Part shown: positions 6,283 to 8,284 of the stretch, piece by piece
Position numbering within the stretch: the stretch's first letter is position 1
Layout: every line of letters starts with the position of its first letter
DNA from: JAPLDB01 sp038230515
Lineage (GTDB): Bacteria; Bacteroidota; Bacteroidia; AKYH767-A; 2013-40CM-41-45
DNA length: 8,284 nt
Assembly: GCA_038230515.1 (NCBI GenBank)
Contig: JBBRND010000064.1
Span: 1-8,284, forward strand
Direction: 5' to 3'
The notes under the pieces: generated by a model
Database searches by the model: none
Told to the model about the DNA's origin: nothing
What the model saw: the letters and a program-made list of their open reading frames with translations, nothing else
Translations under genes and position numbers: made by a program

Positions 6283-6387
6283 GGTGATGAGGTTTAATGG
6301 TTAGTAGAAAAACGATCCCTGAAAAAGCATTGCAATGATACTGATTTTGTGATTTAATTTTCCATCCATTAGAAAATTTTTTCTCTG

Positions 6388-7059
6388 CTAAACAATCATG
6401 CCATCCACTATTTCAACAATTCGGTCAGCACGTTTGGCAAAGTCATTGTCATGAGTAACGGTAATTATGGTGTTTCCCTTTGAATGAGCAAGTTCTTTAA
6501 AAATCTCAAACACAATCTCCGAATTGGCGCTATCAAGATTCCCAGTGGGTTCATCAGCCATGACAATAATGGGATCATTTATCAGCGCGCGTGCAATGGC
6601 AACGCGCTGCTGTTGCCCGCCTGATAATTTGCCGGATGGCTTGTGTGCAAATGATTCCATCTGCATTTGCTTCAGTTTATCCATTGCGTGTACTTCAATT
6701 TCATCTGCATTGTATTTACGAAGTTTCCTTGCGGGCATCATTACATTTTGAAGCGCAGTGAATTCAGGAAGCAAGAAATGAAATTGAAAAACAAATCCGA
6801 TATTTTCATTCCTGAATTTAGAAAGTTCATTCTGGCTGAGCCCTGTTACTGTCTCATTGTTCATCACAATTTTTCCCTCGTAATCCGTATCGAGCGTACT
6901 CAGCAAATAAAGAAGTGTTGACTTCCCGCTTCCTGATTTACCTATTAGAGAAACAAACTCACCCTTCTTGATGGAAAGTGAAACATCTTTGAGTACATGA
7001 AATTCCTCCGGCTCCCGGAAATATTTATTCAGATGTTCTGCACGAAGGATTTCATTCAT
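6388..7059 (-). CDS. lolD: LolD-type ABC transporter ATP-binding protein
   Basis: This is an ATPase subunit of the MacB/LolD/FtsE class, which in the Lol system powers release of lipoproteins from the inner membrane to the carrier LolA. From the ATG at 7059 it is 223 residues long. Visible motifs are Walker A GKSGSGKST at 40-48, the Q-loop VFQFHFLLPEF with Gln92, signature LSGGQQQRVAIARAL at 145-159, Walker B IIVMADEPTGNLD with Asp169 and Glu170, and the H-loop THD with His203. LLPEFTALQNVMMPA after the Q-loop is typical of LolD. A longer reading from a TTG at 7071 adds four residues (MIEI) before the ATG; I prefer the ATG because alignment to the family starts just after it. No permease gene (LolC/E) is nearby, so the partner must be encoded elsewhere and the substrate assignment stays inferential. 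All ATPase motifs are intact. Confidence 0.88.
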   Translation of the reverse strand: MNEILRAEHLNKYFREPEEFHVLKDVSLSIKKGEFVSLIGKSGSGKSTLLYLLSTLDTDYEGKIVMNNETVTGLSQNELSKFRNENIGFVFQFHFLLPEFTALQNVMMPARKLRKYNADEIEVHAMDKLKQMQMESFAHKPSGKLSGGQQQRVAIARALINDPIIVMADEPTGNLDSANSEIVFEIFKELAHSKGNTIITVTHDNDFAKRADRIVEIVDGMIV

Positions 7060-7398
7060 GATTTCTATCAAATATCAAAACAAAGCAATCTTCCGACAGA
7101 TCGCACCCGCAGAATTTACATATCAAGTATTTTTTTTTCTATAAAAGTACACCAATCCATGCTAGATCATTGAGTCAAATAATAATAAAAAAACGGAAGA
7201 CTAGAAACAATACATAAAGAATATCATCGACAAATTATTTTCTAAAATGGATTGACTGGGAGTAAAAGTAATAACCCATTCAATTTATGCATCCATTCTT
7301 TGATCCATACTAATAAAGTATCTTAATAGAATTCTTCTAAAGTAGAACTTACTATGATCGGACGAAACTAAAAAAAAATCAAATGTAAATCTGGCTTA

Positions 7399-7429
7399 CA
7401 AAGTTATTTTCTCCAAGCTTTTTCGAAAA
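7399..7429 (-). promoter_or_regulatory. Candidate minus-strand promoter upstream of lolD
   Basis: On the minus strand TAACTTTG (7406-7399) matches the -7 consensus TAnnTTTG at all six fixed positions. TTTT (7429-7426) lies 19 nt upstream in the -33 position, three of four matching TTTG. Transcription would start near 7392 and give lolD a leader of about 330 nt. In A/T-rich DNA such a match can occur by chance. Confidence 0.3.
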
Positions 7430-7513
7430 CTCATTTGGACAAGGCTTACGAATATTCTCTGAGGTAAGTCAATATTGTTAAACCGGATAAAATTTTAAAA
7501 TTACGTTTAGAAA

Positions 7514-7549
7514 GTTGGTCCCATTCCTAAAAATTGCTGGGAAACCAAC
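7514..7549. other. Bulged hairpin in the lolD upstream region
   Basis: gttggt (7514-7519) pairs with accaac (7544-7549), and ccca (7520-7523) with tggg (7538-7541). There is a two-base bulge (7542-7543) and a 14-nt loop. No T run follows on either strand, so it is not an intrinsic terminator. The function is unknown. Confidence 0.4.
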
Positions 7550-7666
7550 AAGAAAATTTATGGAATATAATTCAAAAAAGAGTCAAGCATCGGAAATACT
7601 CTAAAATTATGTCACGTAAAAAATTTGTCCAGACGAAAATAATTATGAAGGAGAAAAGTTGAATAT

Positions 7667-7700
7667 AAAAAAAAGGGCTGCCTTTTGCAAGACAACCCTT
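7667..7700 (-). terminator. Intrinsic terminator of the rRNA operon
   Basis: On the minus strand a 12-bp stem, aagggttgtctt with aaggcagccctt (two G-U wobbles), closes a GCAA tetraloop of the stable GNRA type. Its end runs into eight T residues in all (plus-strand A run 7667-7674). It starts 9 nt after the 3' end of 5S rRNA, as expected for the end of an rRNA operon. Confidence 0.88.
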
Positions 7701-7708
7701 TAAATAAT

Positions 7709-7821
7709 TTACGGCAACGACATACTCTCCCAGCTGTTACACAAGTACCATCTGCGCAAAGGGGCTTAACTGCTCTGTTCGGAATGGGAAGAGGTGGACA
7801 CCCTTGCAATAGTCACCATAA
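7709..7821 (-). rRNA. rrf: 5S ribosomal RNA
   Basis: The minus strand carries the conserved 5S core CCCATTCCGAACAGAGC, GTTAAGCCCC, GATGGTACT and GGGAGAGTATGTCG. Helix I is visible: tatggtgac at the 5' end (7820-7812) pairs with gtcgttgccgta at the 3' side (to 7710), with several G-U pairs and no mismatch over nine pairs. The length of about 113 nt is normal. It lies about 73 nt downstream of the 23S gene on the same strand and is followed by the operon terminator. The ends are set by helix pairing and may be off by a few bases. Confidence 0.95.
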
Positions 7822-7894
7822 AACTCTTGAATAAGTTTGACATATTAAAGAAAGAAAACACAACAGACAACACTACTAAAATGAAGCAGACACA

Positions 7895-8284
<390 letters not shown>

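Larger units (their letters stand above)
7060..7666. other. A/T-rich intergenic region between lolD and the rRNA operon
   Basis: About 600 nt without a convincing gene: stop codons are dense in all frames, and runs of A and T are frequent. It contains a minus-strand promoter candidate (7399-7429), a bulged hairpin (7514-7549) and a repeated ggcttac (7394-7400 and 7443-7449). It lies downstream of the rRNA terminator and upstream of lolD, so it probably carries the lolD promoter and leader. Confidence 0.6.

Noticed and set aside
7612..7809. Minus-strand ORF of 65 codons
   Set aside because: It is a translation of the 5S rRNA and the operon terminator.

Overview
The window looks like chromosomal DNA from a member of the Bacteroidota. 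The evidence is two secreted proteins with type A C-terminal sorting domains of the type IX secretion system (T9SS), A/T-rich leaders without Shine-Dalgarno sequences, one well-formed Bacteroidota-type promoter (TTTG, 19 nt, TACTTTG), a futalosine-pathway menaquinone gene and a 5S rRNA of Bacteroidota character. I cannot place it below phylum.

Left part (1-2946): a probable gene tail leaves the left edge. It is followed by an unrecognised two-helix membrane protein (201-773), about 440 bp of repeat-rich DNA without a convincing gene, and a secreted T9SS cargo protein (1212-2759) that reads as a seven-bladed beta-propeller. Two short motifs recur here. One lies about 35 nt before the starts of both genes, the other 35-50 nt after their stops, so each gene is bracketed by the same pair. 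This is the least explained structure in the window.

Middle (2889-5484): a promoter, a second large T9SS cargo protein (2947-4806), a strong intrinsic terminator, and a compact RluE-type 23S rRNA pseudouridine synthase (4882-5484) that starts only 22 nt after the terminator stem.

Right part, minus strand (8284 down to 5512): the 3' end of a 23S rRNA gene enters from the right edge, followed by 5S rRNA and a GCAA-loop terminator that closes the rRNA operon. About 600 bp of A/T-rich DNA without a gene follows, then a LolD-type ABC ATPase (6388-7059) and the chorismate dehydratase MqnA (5512-6282), which converges on the pseudouridine synthase gene.

The genes do not form one pathway. The right part is core housekeeping: ribosomal RNA, lipoprotein sorting and menaquinone synthesis. 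The left part is accessory: surface proteins, a membrane protein of unknown function and intergenic repeats. I found no CRISPR array, tRNA, transposase or clear defence system.
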